Positions 16,235 through 25,103 of a DNA stretch of 64,000 nt are shown here, piece by piece. The translations under genes were made by a program, and so were the position numbers. Numbering within the stretch: position 1 is the first letter of the stretch; every line of letters begins with the position of its first letter. The DNA is from Alloalcanivorax dieselolei B5 (GTDB lineage Bacteria > Pseudomonadota > Gammaproteobacteria > Pseudomonadales > Alcanivoracaceae): NCBI RefSeq assembly GCF_000300005.1, contig NC_018691.1:434001-498000 (forward strand), read 5' to 3'. The notes beneath the pieces were generated by a model. The model was not told the DNA's origin. It did not search any database and saw nothing but the letters and a program-made list of their open reading frames with translations.

Positions 16235-16344
16235 AGCGGGGCTGTGTTAGGCCTTTGCGGGAACGCCGTAAATACATCCCTGTAAGCTCCCGGTCGAACG
16301 TCCCTGTTCGACAGGGTCCCACAAAGGCCTAACACAGCCCCGCT
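16235..16344. repeat. Structured intergenic element with 23-bp perfect terminal inverted repeat
   Basis: AGCGGGGCTGTGTTAGGCC through TTTG at 16235-16257 is exactly complementary to 16322-16344. Pairing continues (GGGA with TCCC) after one mismatch. Inside lies a second hairpin, TCGAAC-N6-GTTCGA, and the segment CGTAAATACATCCCTGTAAG. The 110-base unit occupies most of the 16180-16519 gap, which has no gene. The overall form matches dispersed structured repeats of marine gammaproteobacteria; no other copy is visible in this window. Confidence 0.65.
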
Positions 16345-16473
16345 TCGAGGTAACCGACGGCCGTTTCTGGAAAGGGAAAGGATGTCCTGTCCACCGCGAG
16401 CAAACCACCACACCGGGATGGAAGGCCTCCGTGCAGACCCGTGCCCTCGATGGAGACGCCCATTCCCTGAATC

Positions 16474-16496
16474 AAAAAAAGGGGGCTTTCGCCCCC
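16474..16496 (-). terminator. Rho-independent terminator of the RND operon
   Basis: On the minus strand GGGGGC-GAAA-GCCCCC is followed by seven T residues, starting about 25 bases after the RND permease stop. It is a canonical intrinsic terminator. Confidence 0.9.
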
Positions 16497-16519
16497 ATAT
16501 GGACCACCCATCGCCTGGA

Positions 16520-19500
16520 TTAGCGGGCCGGACGAGGAACCCTGAACCAGGCGGCGTACAGCGCGGGCAGAAACAGGAGCGTCAGGGCAGTGGCGACGAT
16601 CAGGCCGCCCATGATCGCCACGGCCATCGGGCCGAAGAAGTCGCTGCGGGACAGCGGGATCATCGCCAGCACCGCGGTGAGCGCGGTGAGGGCGATAGGC
16701 CGGAAGCGCCGTACCGTGGATTCAATGATGGCTTCGTATTGGCCGCGTCCCTGGGCCAGATCCTGGCCGATCTGATCCACCAGAATCACCGAGTTGCGCA
16801 TGATCATGCCGGCCAGCGCGATGGTGCCCAGCATGGCGACGAAGCCGAACGGTTGACCGAAGAACAGCAGGAACAGGGTGACGCCGATCAGCCCCAGGGG
16901 CGCGGTCAGGAACACCATCACCGTCAGCGAGAAGCTGCGCAGTTGCAGCATCAGCAGCGTCAACACCACCAGCACGAACAGCGGCATGCCGGCGTTCACC
17001 GATTTCTGGCCGCGGGCGGATTCCTCCACGGTGCCACCTACTTCCAGCAGGTAGCCCGGTGGCAGGGCATCACGGATATCCTGCAAGGTGGGCTGGATCT
17101 TGTTAACCAGAGTGGCGGGCTGTTCGTCGCCGTAAATGTCGGCGCGGACAGTCACCGTCGGCAAACGATTGCGGTGCCAGATGACGCCTTCCTCGAAGCC
17201 GTATTCCAGGGTGGCGATCTGGGACAGCGGCACACTGCGGCCGTCCTCGTTCTGCACCGCCAGACTCGGTAACAGCCCCAGTGCTTTGCGCTCGCGGGCA
17301 TCGCCACGGACTTCCACGTCGATCAACTCGTTGTCTTCCCGGTACTGGCTGACCGCCACCCCGGACAGCGAGCTTTGCAGAGCCTGGGACAGATCGGTGG
17401 TGTTGACGCCGAGCGCCCGGGCACGGTCCTGGTCGATGTTCAGGCGCACCACCTTGCTGGGTTCTTCCCAGTCCAGATGCACGTTGCTGACCTGCGGTTG
17501 CTCGCGTATTCGTTCCGCCACCTGGCGGGCCAGATCACGAACTTCGCCGATGTGCTCCCCGGATACCCGGAACTGGATCGGGTAGCCCACCGGCGGGCCG
17601 TTCTCCAGACGCGACACCCGCGAACGCACGGTGGGGAAGTCCGCCGCCAGCGTGTCGATCAGCCAGGAGCGAACTTCTTCCCGCTCCTCAATATTGCGGG
17701 TCAGCACAACGAATTGGGCGAAGCTCGCCGCCGGCAGTTGCTGGTCCAGAGGCAGATAGAAGCGGGGAGATCCGGTGCCGACATACGCCACGTAGTTCTC
17801 CACCTGGTCGTTTTCCGCCAGCAGGGCTTCGAGCCGCTCCGCCTGAGCCTGACTGGCTTCCAGTGAACTGCCTTCGCTCAGCTTCAGATCCACCATCAGT
17901 TCCAGTCGCGCGGAAGGCGGGAAGAACTGTTGCGGCACGAAGCGAAATAGCGCCACCGCGCCAATGAAGATCGCCACCGTCATCACGATCACGGTTTTGC
18001 GGTGGTAAACACACCAGCTCACCAGCGCGCGGAAACGGCGGTAAAACGGCTTCTGGTAGGGGTCGTGAACTTCACCGGCGTCATTGCGGCGCGCCAGATT
18101 GGGCAGCAGCTTGTCGCCCAGGTAAGGCACGAACACCACCGCGGTAATCCAGGACACCAACAATGACAATGTCACCACCTGGAAAATGGATCGGGTGTAC
18201 TCGCCGGTGCCGGACTGGGCCGTGGCGATCGGCAGAAAGCCAGCCGCGGTAATCAGGGTGCCGGTGAGCATGGGGAAGGCGGTACTGGTCCAGGCGAAAC
18301 TGGCCGCCTTGATCCGGCTCAGACCCTGTTCCATCTTGATCGCCATCATCTCCACCGCGATGATGGCGTCGTCCACCATCAGCCCCAGCGCCAGCACCAG
18401 CGCCCCGAGCGAAATCTTGTGCAGGCCGATGTCGAAGTAATTCATCAGCGCGAAGGTCATCGCCAGGACCAGGGGAATGGATAACGCCACCACCAGACCG
18501 GTGCGCAGTCCCAGCGAGAAAAAACTCACCAGCAGCACGATCACCAGGGCCTCCACCAGCACCCGCACAAAGTCGCCGACGCTGGCGCGTACCGCCGCCG
18601 GCTGGTCGGAGACCTTATGCAGTGACAGGCCAGCCGGCAGAGTGTCCTGCAGGCGCGCGAATTCCTTTTCCAGGTTTTCACCGAGGGCGAGAATGTCGCC
18701 GCCTGCCTTCATGGAGACCGCCAGGCCAATGGCGTCCTCACCCATGAAACGCATGCGCGGTGCCGGCGGGTCGTCGAAGCCACGGTAGACCTTGGCGATG
18801 TCCTCCAGGCGCAGGGTGCGGCCCTCGAATCGGATGGGGAAGCGGCGGATCTCCTCCACGCTTTGGAAATTACCGGAGGCGCGCAGGCGCACGCGGTCGG
18901 AGGGTGTCTCAAAATAACCGGCGTCGGAAACCGCGTTCTGTTGTTGCAGGGCCTGTTGCACCGCGCCGAGCGGAATGCCGAGGGCGGCCAGCTTGGTATT
19001 GGACAGCTCTACCCAGATTTTCTCGTCCTGCAGGCCAAGCAGCTCCACTTTGCCCACGTCCTTGACCCGTTGCAGGGCCAGTTGCAGGCGGTCGGCGTAG
19101 TCTTTCTTCAGCGCGTAATCGAAGCCGTCACCGGTGAGCGCGTAGATATTGCCATAGGTAGTGCCGAACTCGTCATTGAAGAACGGGCCCTGGATACCCT
19201 GGGGCAGGGTGTGGCGGATATCGCCCACCTTCTTGCGCACCTGATACCAGAGATCGGGAATGTCGTCGGAGTGCATGTCGTCCCGCGCCATGAACATGAC
19301 CTGGGACTGACCGGGGCGGGAAAAGGAGGTGATGCGGTCATAGTCCCCGGTTTCCATCAGCTTCTTTTCGATACGCTCGGTGACCTGACGGGAAACGTCC
19401 TCGGCGCTGGCGCCGGGCCACAGCGTGTTCACCACCATGACCTTGAAGGTGAACGGCGGGTCCTCGCTTTGTCCAAGCTGGCTGTAGGAAAGCGCGCCGA

Positions 19501-19576
19501 GGGCGCCCAGAAGGATCATCGCGTAGAGCACCAGGGCGCGGTTGTGCAGCGCCCATTCGGACAAATTGAAACGCAT
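16520..19576 (-). CDS. RND-family efflux pump inner-membrane permease
   Basis: Proton-driven tripartite efflux transporter of 1018 residues, normal length for the HAE-type subfamily. TM1 is at about 13-30. The large periplasmic loop opens with GQSEDPPFTFKVMVV and ends near 335. The TM4 motif GLMVDDAIIAVEMM carries the paired aspartates of the proton relay. The second half repeats the pattern (PLGLIGVTLFLLFFGQPFGF, AGMIMRNSVILVDQIGQDLAQG). It starts 3 bases after the adaptor stop. No outer-membrane factor is encoded here, so the pump must use one from elsewhere. Substrates are unknown. Confidence 0.93.
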   Translation of the reverse strand: MRFNLSEWALHNRALVLYAMILLGALGALSYSQLGQSEDPPFTFKVMVVNTLWPGASAEDVSRQVTERIEKKLMETGDYDRITSFSRPGQSQVMFMARDDMHSDDIPDLWYQVRKKVGDIRHTLPQGIQGPFFNDEFGTTYGNIYALTGDGFDYALKKDYADRLQLALQRVKDVGKVELLGLQDEKIWVELSNTKLAALGIPLGAVQQALQQQNAVSDAGYFETPSDRVRLRASGNFQSVEEIRRFPIRFEGRTLRLEDIAKVYRGFDDPPAPRMRFMGEDAIGLAVSMKAGGDILALGENLEKEFARLQDTLPAGLSLHKVSDQPAAVRASVGDFVRVLVEALVIVLLVSFFSLGLRTGLVVALSIPLVLAMTFALMNYFDIGLHKISLGALVLALGLMVDDAIIAVEMMAIKMEQGLSRIKAASFAWTSTAFPMLTGTLITAAGFLPIATAQSGTGEYTRSIFQVVTLSLLVSWITAVVFVPYLGDKLLPNLARRNDAGEVHDPYQKPFYRRFRALVSWCVYHRKTVIVMTVAIFIGAVALFRFVPQQFFPPSARLELMVDLKLSEGSSLEASQAQAERLEALLAENDQVENYVAYVGTGSPRFYLPLDQQLPAASFAQFVVLTRNIEEREEVRSWLIDTLAADFPTVRSRVSRLENGPPVGYPIQFRVSGEHIGEVRDLARQVAERIREQPQVSNVHLDWEEPSKVVRLNIDQDRARALGVNTTDLSQALQSSLSGVAVSQYREDNELIDVEVRGDARERKALGLLPSLAVQNEDGRSVPLSQIATLEYGFEEGVIWHRNRLPTVTVRADIYGDEQPATLVNKIQPTLQDIRDALPPGYLLEVGGTVEESARGQKSVNAGMPLFVLVVLTLLMLQLRSFSLTVMVFLTAPLGLIGVTLFLLFFGQPFGFVAMLGTIALAGMIMRNSVILVDQIGQDLAQGRGQYEAIIESTVRRFRPIALTALTAVLAMIPLSRSDFFGPMAVAIMGGLIVATALTLLFLPALYAAWFRVPRPAR

Positions 19577-19578
19577 CC

Positions 19579-20733
19579 TCAGTGTCCCCCGTCGCCGAAG
19601 TCCACCTGCCGATTGCGACGATCCACCGGTTTCACGGTCTGGCCTTCGCGAAATAACTGGGCACCAGCGGCGACGATCCAGTCACCGGCTTCCAGGCCGG
19701 CCAGCACCGGCACCTCGTCTTCCTGGTAAGGCCCCACGCGGACGGGGGCTTTCACCAGGGTCTGGTCCGCCGGATTCACCTTCCAGACATAAGGGGCGCC
19801 TTCCTCGGCGGTGAGGGCGCTGAGCGGGATGCTCATGCGGGTGCCACCTTGTGGGAAGAATACCCGGGCGCTTTGTCCCAGATCGGCGGGCACGTCGTCA
19901 CTGGTGAAAGCCACCCGCGCCGCGTAGGTGCGTAATTGCGGATCGGCGGACGGGGCGATCTCGCGGACCCGACCGTCATAATGGTCACCGGGCCGAGACC
20001 ACAATTCCACTTTGACGTCCTGTTTGAGAGAAACCTGATTGACGCGGTTTTCCGGCAGATGGATCAGTACTTCACGATCGCCGTCGGCGGCCAGCGTGAA
20101 CACGGTCTGACCGGCCGCCACCACCTGCCCGACTTCGACCTGGCGGCTCATGATGACCCCGTTCCGGGGCGCGTGCAGTTCGGCGTAACCGGCCTGGTTG
20201 CGGGCTACTTCCAGATCGGCGTGGGCCTGGCGCAGCTGTGCCGCGGCGGCTTCGAGCTGGCTGCTGACCGAATCGTACTGGGACTGGCTGATCACCTTGC
20301 GTTCCAGCAGGGTCTGGTAGCGTTTCTGCTCACTGAGCGCCAGATCATGGTCGGCCTTGGCGGCGGCCACCCGGGCGCGGGAAGCATCCAGCTGCAGGCG
20401 CACGTCGCGAGGGTCGATACGGGCCAGCGGCTGTCCCTTCTCCACCCGGTCTCCGACTTCCACCAAACGCTCGATCACCTTGCCGCCGACCTGGAACGCC
20501 AGATCGGGCTCGTAGCGGGCGCGGACCTCGCCGGCGAAGCTGTCATGGCCGGCGCGGGTGCTGTCCGGCTGGACCACCAGAGCGGTGCTGATAGTGTGCT
20601 CGGTGGTGGTGGCATCACCGCTGCAGCCGCCAAGCGCGCTGGTAAGCAGGGTGCCAAGAAACAGCAGGGGCAGGCCCGAAGCGCCCACGCGGTGAGTGGG
20701 TAAGTGCGATGTGGATCGATTGCGGCGAGTCAT
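19579..20733 (-). CDS. RND efflux periplasmic adaptor (membrane fusion protein)
   Basis: Lipidated periplasmic adaptor of 384 residues with lipobox LGGC (Cys37). The order is as expected: a biotinyl-lipoyl half (VGGKVIERLVEVGDRVEKGQPLARIDPRDV), an alpha-hairpin (about residues 105-175), the second lipoyl half (LHAPRNGVIMSRQVEVGQVV), a beta-barrel, and a membrane-proximal domain ending REGQTVKPV. It is the first gene of the two-gene efflux operon and is divergent from the TetR regulator. Confidence 0.93.
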   Translation of the reverse strand: MTRRNRSTSHLPTHRVGASGLPLLFLGTLLTSALGGCSGDATTTEHTISTALVVQPDSTRAGHDSFAGEVRARYEPDLAFQVGGKVIERLVEVGDRVEKGQPLARIDPRDVRLQLDASRARVAAAKADHDLALSEQKRYQTLLERKVISQSQYDSVSSQLEAAAAQLRQAHADLEVARNQAGYAELHAPRNGVIMSRQVEVGQVVAAGQTVFTLAADGDREVLIHLPENRVNQVSLKQDVKVELWSRPGDHYDGRVREIAPSADPQLRTYAARVAFTSDDVPADLGQSARVFFPQGGTRMSIPLSALTAEEGAPYVWKVNPADQTLVKAPVRVGPYQEDEVPVLAGLEAGDWIVAAGAQLFREGQTVKPVDRRNRQVDFGDGGH

Positions 20734-20823
20734 GGAACACCTTATCCCTTGTTGGTACCCCCGGGCGGGAAAGAGCGCCTGCGGATAGCAGTAACAACAA
20801 CGTCGTTATTTTGTCGGTTGAAT

Positions 20824-20867
20824 GGTAAACTCGCCGGTATAGTAAAATTAGTGAACTCGCCAGTCCA
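20824..20867. promoter_or_regulatory. Candidate TetR operator and RND-operon promoter
   Basis: The octamer AACTCGCC occurs at 20828-20835 and 20854-20861, a direct repeat with 26-bp period. On the minus strand TGGACT (20867-20862), a 17-base spacer and TACTAT (20844-20839) form a plausible promoter for the efflux operon, with one repeat copy in the spacer. The repressor is probably the divergent TetR protein. Confidence 0.5.
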
Positions 20868-20882
20868 CCATTTGTTGAGATC

Positions 20883-21515
20883 ATGTCGAACAATCTGACC
20901 CGCAGCGGCCCGGGCCGCCCCAAAGACCCCGTCAAACGCGACGCCATCATGGCCGCCGCCACCACCCTGTTTCTGGAACAGGGGTATTCCGGCACCAGCA
21001 TGGATGCCATTGCCGCCGCTGCCGGTGTCTCCAAACTCACGGTTTACAGTCACTTCAAGGACAAGGAGGCGCTGTTCGCCGCCGCGGTGGAGATCAAATG
21101 CCAGGGACAGATGCCCTTGCCGATCTTCCATTTCGACGAGAGCCAGTCGCTGGAACAGGTATTGCTGCGCATCGCCCGCTCCTTCCATGAACTGGTGACC
21201 CAGGATGATGCGGTCAATCTGATGCGGCTGATGGCGGCTCAGGCCGGGCAGGACCAGACCATGGCCCGGTTGTTCTTCGAGGTGGGACCGCAAAAGACGC
21301 TGCTGGATATGGAGCGGCTGCTGGCGGAGCTGGACCGGCGCGGATTATTGCGGGTGACGGAGCCGGATCGCGCCGCCGATCATTTCTTTTCCCTGATCAA
21401 GGGCTGCCATGAGATGCAGGTGCTGATCGGTTGCGGCGAACCGATGACGGCGGAGGACGCCGAAGCCCATATCACCGATGTGGTGGCCATGTTCCTGCGC
21501 GCTTATGCGCCATAG
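20883..21515 (+). CDS. TetR/AcrR-family regulator of the divergent RND pump
   Basis: Repressor-type regulator of 210 residues. The N-terminal helix-turn-helix spans about 20-70 (RDAIMAAATTLFLEQGYSGTSMDAIAAAAGVSKLTVYSHFKDKEALF). The all-helical C-terminal half should form the ligand-binding pocket. It is divergent from the adaptor-permease operon with about 150 bases between starts, which contain direct repeats suited as operator. The last 13 bases overlap the convergent kinase gene. Confidence 0.9.
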   Translation: MSNNLTRSGPGRPKDPVKRDAIMAAATTLFLEQGYSGTSMDAIAAAAGVSKLTVYSHFKDKEALFAAAVEIKCQGQMPLPIFHFDESQSLEQVLLRIARSFHELVTQDDAVNLMRLMAAQAGQDQTMARLFFEVGPQKTLLDMERLLAELDRRGLLRVTEPDRAADHFFSLIKGCHEMQVLIGCGEPMTAEDAEAHITDVVAMFLRAYAP

Positions 21516-23233
21516 AGACGCACGGCGAGCAGCACCACCAGCAGTGCCAGCACGGCACTGACGCTCTGCCAGAAACGCACCGGATGGCGCTCCATCAGCG
21601 GTGCCCGGATGGGATGCGCCAGACCCGGATTGGGATGGCGCAGGTCATGGATAAATTCCGATAACTCCCGATAACGCTTGTCCGGATGCGGATGCACCGC
21701 CTTGCGCAGGGTTCCGTCCACCCAAGCCGGCAGATCACGGTCGTCGCGCAGGGCACTGCGATAGCGGAGCCGGTTCTGCGCGGCCCGGGTCCGGCACTGG
21801 GACACGGCGGTGCCGTAGGGCAAATCCCCGGTCAGCAGTTGATAGGTGATGACACCGAGGGAAAACAAATCAGAGGCGGTATCGCCCGGTTCTCCGAGAA
21901 AGTACTCCGGCGCCATGTAAGGCAAGGTGCCTTGCGGCGCTTCCCGGTCCCGGGGCGGGGCCAGCTCCGCCAGCCCGGCCACGCGGGCGGCGCCGAAGTC
22001 GATCAGGGTGACGGTGCCGTTGGCGTCGACCATCACGTTCTCCGGGCGCAGGTCCTGGTGCAGCATCTCCCGCCGATGAAAGGCGTACAGCGCGCGGGCG
22101 ATCTGTTCCACCAGATCCCGAACCGTTTCCAGCGAAGGGTTGGGGTGGTCGCGCATCCACTGAGTCAGGGTTTTCCCGTCCACATAGTCCGTCACGGTGT
22201 ACAGGTAACGACGTTGCCGTTGCCTTGGCGGCGCCTTGAGAACATGGGGATGATCGATGCGATGGGCGATCCATTCCTCCATCATGAACCGTTCCAGAAA
22301 GGCGCGATCAGCGGCGCGGTCGATGGCCGGGGTTTTCAGTACCACGGTGGTGCCGCTGTCCAGATCCTCCGCCAGATAGACATGGCTGCGGCTGCTCGCA
22401 TGCAGCTCCCGCAGAATACGGTAGCCGTCGAATTCCATGCGAACCTGCAACTCCGGCGGTAGCGGCAGATCGTCAAGGCGGCCGGACAAGGCGGAGGGCT
22501 CCGCCCGCGGCAACCGGTCGACGCGCAGTACCTGCACGGTCAGGTTATCCTCGCTGCCGCGTTCGTAGGCCAGCGCCGCCAGGGTCTTTGCCGCCTGTTG
22601 CGGATCGGTTTGCGAGGCCAGAGTGCTGATCAGGGTGTCGGCATCCAGATACTCGTGGACGCCGTCGGTGGCCAGCACGAACCAGTCCCCTTCCGTTACC
22701 GGCATGCTGAGATGATCGATTTCCGCGCGGGCGTTCATGCCCAGCGCCCGGCTCAGGTAACTCTGCTCTTGTGACACCCACAACCGGTGATCTTCGGTGA
22801 GCTGTTCCAGGACGCCATTACTCAGCCGATACAGGCGGGCATCACCCAGATGGAAGCAATGGGCGCTGTCCCCCTTGATCACCAGAGCGGTAAAAGTGCA
22901 TACGTAGCCCCGGTCCAGGTCATAACGGTATTGGCTTTGGCGGGTTTGCGCGTGCAGCCAGGCATTGGTGGCATTGATCACCCGTTGCGCGGATTGCCGT
23001 ACCGACCAGGTCTCCGGGGTGCTGAAGTAGTCTTCGAGAAAGCTGCTGACCGCGGTTTCCGAGGCGATGTGACTGACGTTGCTGCTGCCGATGCCATCGG
23101 CCAGCGCCAGCACCAGCCCCTTGCTGGTCAGCGGCATTCCCTCGGGAATCAGCGCGCCGTGGAAATCTTGATTGACGGCTTTGCGGCCTTTGTCGGAGTA
23201 CTGTCCCAGGGATACCTGAAGGGAGGAAGGCAT
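21503..23233 (-). CDS. PP2C-type phosphatase / Ser-Thr kinase fusion with C-terminal membrane anchor
   Basis: Bifunctional protein of 576 residues. Residues 1-240 are a PP2C phosphatase (ADGIGSS at 45-51, HLGDARLYRL at 128-137, ATDGVHEYL, GSEDNLTV). Residues 268-540 are a Hanks-type kinase (Lys300 in VVLKTP, catalytic HQD at 392-394, DFG at 412-414, APEYF). One membrane helix lies at about 552-573. The glycine-rich loop is replaced by HASSRSHVY, so ATP binding is non-canonical. It follows the nitrite-channel gene by 58 bases. Pseudomonas nitrate-assimilation loci carry a similar kinase beside nirBD, which suggests a nitrogen role here. Confidence 0.88.
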   Translation of the reverse strand: MPSSLQVSLGQYSDKGRKAVNQDFHGALIPEGMPLTSKGLVLALADGIGSSNVSHIASETAVSSFLEDYFSTPETWSVRQSAQRVINATNAWLHAQTRQSQYRYDLDRGYVCTFTALVIKGDSAHCFHLGDARLYRLSNGVLEQLTEDHRLWVSQEQSYLSRALGMNARAEIDHLSMPVTEGDWFVLATDGVHEYLDADTLISTLASQTDPQQAAKTLAALAYERGSEDNLTVQVLRVDRLPRAEPSALSGRLDDLPLPPELQVRMEFDGYRILRELHASSRSHVYLAEDLDSGTTVVLKTPAIDRAADRAFLERFMMEEWIAHRIDHPHVLKAPPRQRQRRYLYTVTDYVDGKTLTQWMRDHPNPSLETVRDLVEQIARALYAFHRREMLHQDLRPENVMVDANGTVTLIDFGAARVAGLAELAPPRDREAPQGTLPYMAPEYFLGEPGDTASDLFSLGVITYQLLTGDLPYGTAVSQCRTRAAQNRLRYRSALRDDRDLPAWVDGTLRKAVHPHPDKRYRELSEFIHDLRHPNPGLAHPIRAPLMERHPVRFWQSVSAVLALLVVLLAVRLYGA

Positions 23234-23291
23234 GGTGTTGGGCGCCCCGTCCGTGGCCGGAGCGCGGTCCTTTCGGTTGCTGCTCCCGGGA

Positions 23292-24101
23292 TTACAGGGA
23301 ACGTTTCGGCGCGGTGCGCACATGGGTGGTATAGAGAGTCAGACCGGTGAAGGCGAGGCCGCCCACCAGGTTGCCCAGCGCTGTGGGAATTTCGTTCCAG
23401 ATAAAGTAGTCCGCCACTGAGAAATCGCCGCCCATCAGCATGGCGCAGGGGAACAGGAACATGTTCACCACCGAGTGCTCGAAGCCCATGTAGAAGAACA
23501 GAAAGATCGGCATCCACATGGCGATCACCTTGCCGGAAACATTGGTGGAAATCATCGCGCCCACCACGCCCATGGACACCATCCAGTTGCACAGCATGCC
23601 GCGAATGAAAATGGTGATCCAGCCGGCCAGGCCATACTCGGCATAGCCGAGGGTACGGGATTCACCAATGGCCGCCAGCTTTTCGCCCACGGCGCCTGGC
23701 TCCGTGTTGAAGCCGTAGGTAAGAATGAACGACATCATGAACGCCACGGTGAGCGCGCCGGCGAAGTTGCCCAGGAACACGAGGCCCCAATTCTTCAGCA
23801 CGCGGTTGCCGGTCACTCCCGGGCGCCGGTCCAGCAGCGCCAGCGGGGTCAGCATGAACACGCCGGTCAGGAGGTCGAACCCCATCAGATAGAGCATGCA
23901 GAAGCCGACGGGGAACAACAGGGCCCCGATCAGGGGGTTGCCAGTTTGCACCGTGATGGTTACCGCCATGGCCGCCGCCAGGGCGAGGATGGCGCCAGCC
24001 ATGTAGGCACGGATCAAAGTGTCGCGGGTGGCCATGTAAATCTTCGATTCACCGGCATCCACCATTTTGGTGACGAATTCGGAAGGCACTAGGTAAGACA
24101 T
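23292..24101 (-). CDS. Formate/nitrite transporter (FNT) family channel
   Basis: Pentameric inner-membrane channel for small monovalent anions, 269 residues with six membrane helices. Visible FNT features are GNFAGALTVAFMMS, RGMLCNWMVSMGVVGA and GFEHSVVNMFLFP. The adjacent kinase/phosphatase and the sigma-54/NtrC-like promoter favour nitrite uptake for assimilation over formate. No nirB or nirD lies in the window. Confidence 0.87.
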   Translation of the reverse strand: MSYLVPSEFVTKMVDAGESKIYMATRDTLIRAYMAGAILALAAAMAVTITVQTGNPLIGALLFPVGFCMLYLMGFDLLTGVFMLTPLALLDRRPGVTGNRVLKNWGLVFLGNFAGALTVAFMMSFILTYGFNTEPGAVGEKLAAIGESRTLGYAEYGLAGWITIFIRGMLCNWMVSMGVVGAMISTNVSGKVIAMWMPIFLFFYMGFEHSVVNMFLFPCAMLMGGDFSVADYFIWNEIPTALGNLVGGLAFTGLTLYTTHVRTAPKRSL

Positions 24102-24175
24102 GGTCGCACTCTCTGGATCATCAAGGTTTGCGGAAAGCCCTTAAAAGCGTCGTTCTATTGCTAGGGAAGGGAGCA

Positions 24176-24190
24176 GCAAGAACCGCACCA
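24176..24190 (-). promoter_or_regulatory. Sigma-54 promoter of the FNT-kinase operon
   Basis: TGGTGCGGTTCTTGC on the minus strand has the GG and GC doublets exactly ten bases apart, as in the consensus TGGCACG-N4-TTGCW. Predicted transcription would start about 75 bases before the FNT ATG. Confidence 0.7.
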
Positions 24191-24277
24191 GGAGAGCAGA
24201 GAAATCATTAACTATTTGATATAAAAGGAGTTTATTGTTTTGGTGGTAGTGGCGACCCAGATCCGGTTCGAAAGTAT

Positions 24278-24318
24278 GGCGCCATTGTGGTGCATTGGCC
24301 CGGGTCCGTTTTGGTGCT
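24278..24318. promoter_or_regulatory. Two NtrC-like enhancer sites
   Basis: GGCGCC-ATTGT-GGTGCA (24278-24294) matches the NtrC dyad TGCACC-N5-GGTGCA in ten of twelve positions. GGGTCC-GTTTT-GGTGCT (24302-24318) is a weaker copy 24 bases on. They lie about 90-130 bases upstream of the sigma-54 site, the normal enhancer distance. Confidence 0.5.
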
Positions 24319-24396
24319 TTACCGGAAGGCGTGTCGTTAATTGTGCGGTATCGGCAATCGGGGTAGGCTGCCGGCTTCCCCCTGCCGGCCTTCACC

Positions 24397-24948
24397 ATGC
24401 TTCAACACTTCCTGGAACACTTTGGCTATCCCGCCCTGTTCGTGGGGACCTTTCTGGAAGGCGAGACGATTCTGGTACTGGCGGGGTTCCTGGCGTTCCA
24501 TGACTATCTGCGTCTGGACCTGGTGATATTCACCGCTTTCGCCGGTGCTTTTTGCGGCGATCAGCTCTGGTTTCTGCTCGGGCGTCACCATGGCCGGCGG
24601 TTGTTGCGACGCAAGGCGCGCTGGGAAGCGGCGGGGGAAAAAGCCTTGGGTCTGGTGCGGCGCCACCCGGATCTGTGGGTGCTGGGTTTCCGTTTCGTCT
24701 ATGGCCTGCGTACGGTGATGCCGGTGGTGATCGGCCTGTCCGGCTATCCGCCGCGCCGGTATTTGCTGTTCAATGCCCTGGGCGCCGCGATCTGGGCAAC
24801 GGCACTGGGCTTCGCCGCCTTCCATTTCGGCACCCTGCTGGAAGGGCTGCTTGGCCATCTGAAACGCTACGAGTTTTATGTGTTGGGGGGCCTGCTTCTG
24901 ATCGGTGTGCTGATGTGGCTGTGGCGCCATTTTCGCGCACCTCGCTGA
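24397..24948 (+). CDS. DedA-family membrane protein
   Basis: Inner-membrane protein of 183 residues. It has the family segments FVGTFLEGETILVLAGFLA near 16-34, GAFCGDQLWFLLGRHHG near 50-66 and RFVYGLRTVMPVVIGLSG near 98-115. DedA proteins act in lipid-carrier recycling or membrane homeostasis and often affect resistance to cationic agents. It is slightly shorter than usual. It starts within the divergent region that holds the NtrC-like sites, and no clear SD is seen. Confidence 0.88.
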   Translation: MLQHFLEHFGYPALFVGTFLEGETILVLAGFLAFHDYLRLDLVIFTAFAGAFCGDQLWFLLGRHHGRRLLRRKARWEAAGEKALGLVRRHPDLWVLGFRFVYGLRTVMPVVIGLSGYPPRRYLLFNALGAAIWATALGFAAFHFGTLLEGLLGHLKRYEFYVLGGLLLIGVLMWLWRHFRAPR

Positions 24949-25103
24949 CACGCGATTCGCCGCCCTCAGCGGTGGGACATCCATGGTCCACGAACCGCTT
25001 TAGTCTTTCTATACCCTGAGCTCAGTACATATCGTTTTCCCCGAGCCCGCGGTCTGGCTACCTTGCGATTCTGGTTTTCCTGACAGAGAAGCGAGCCTGC
25101 CCC

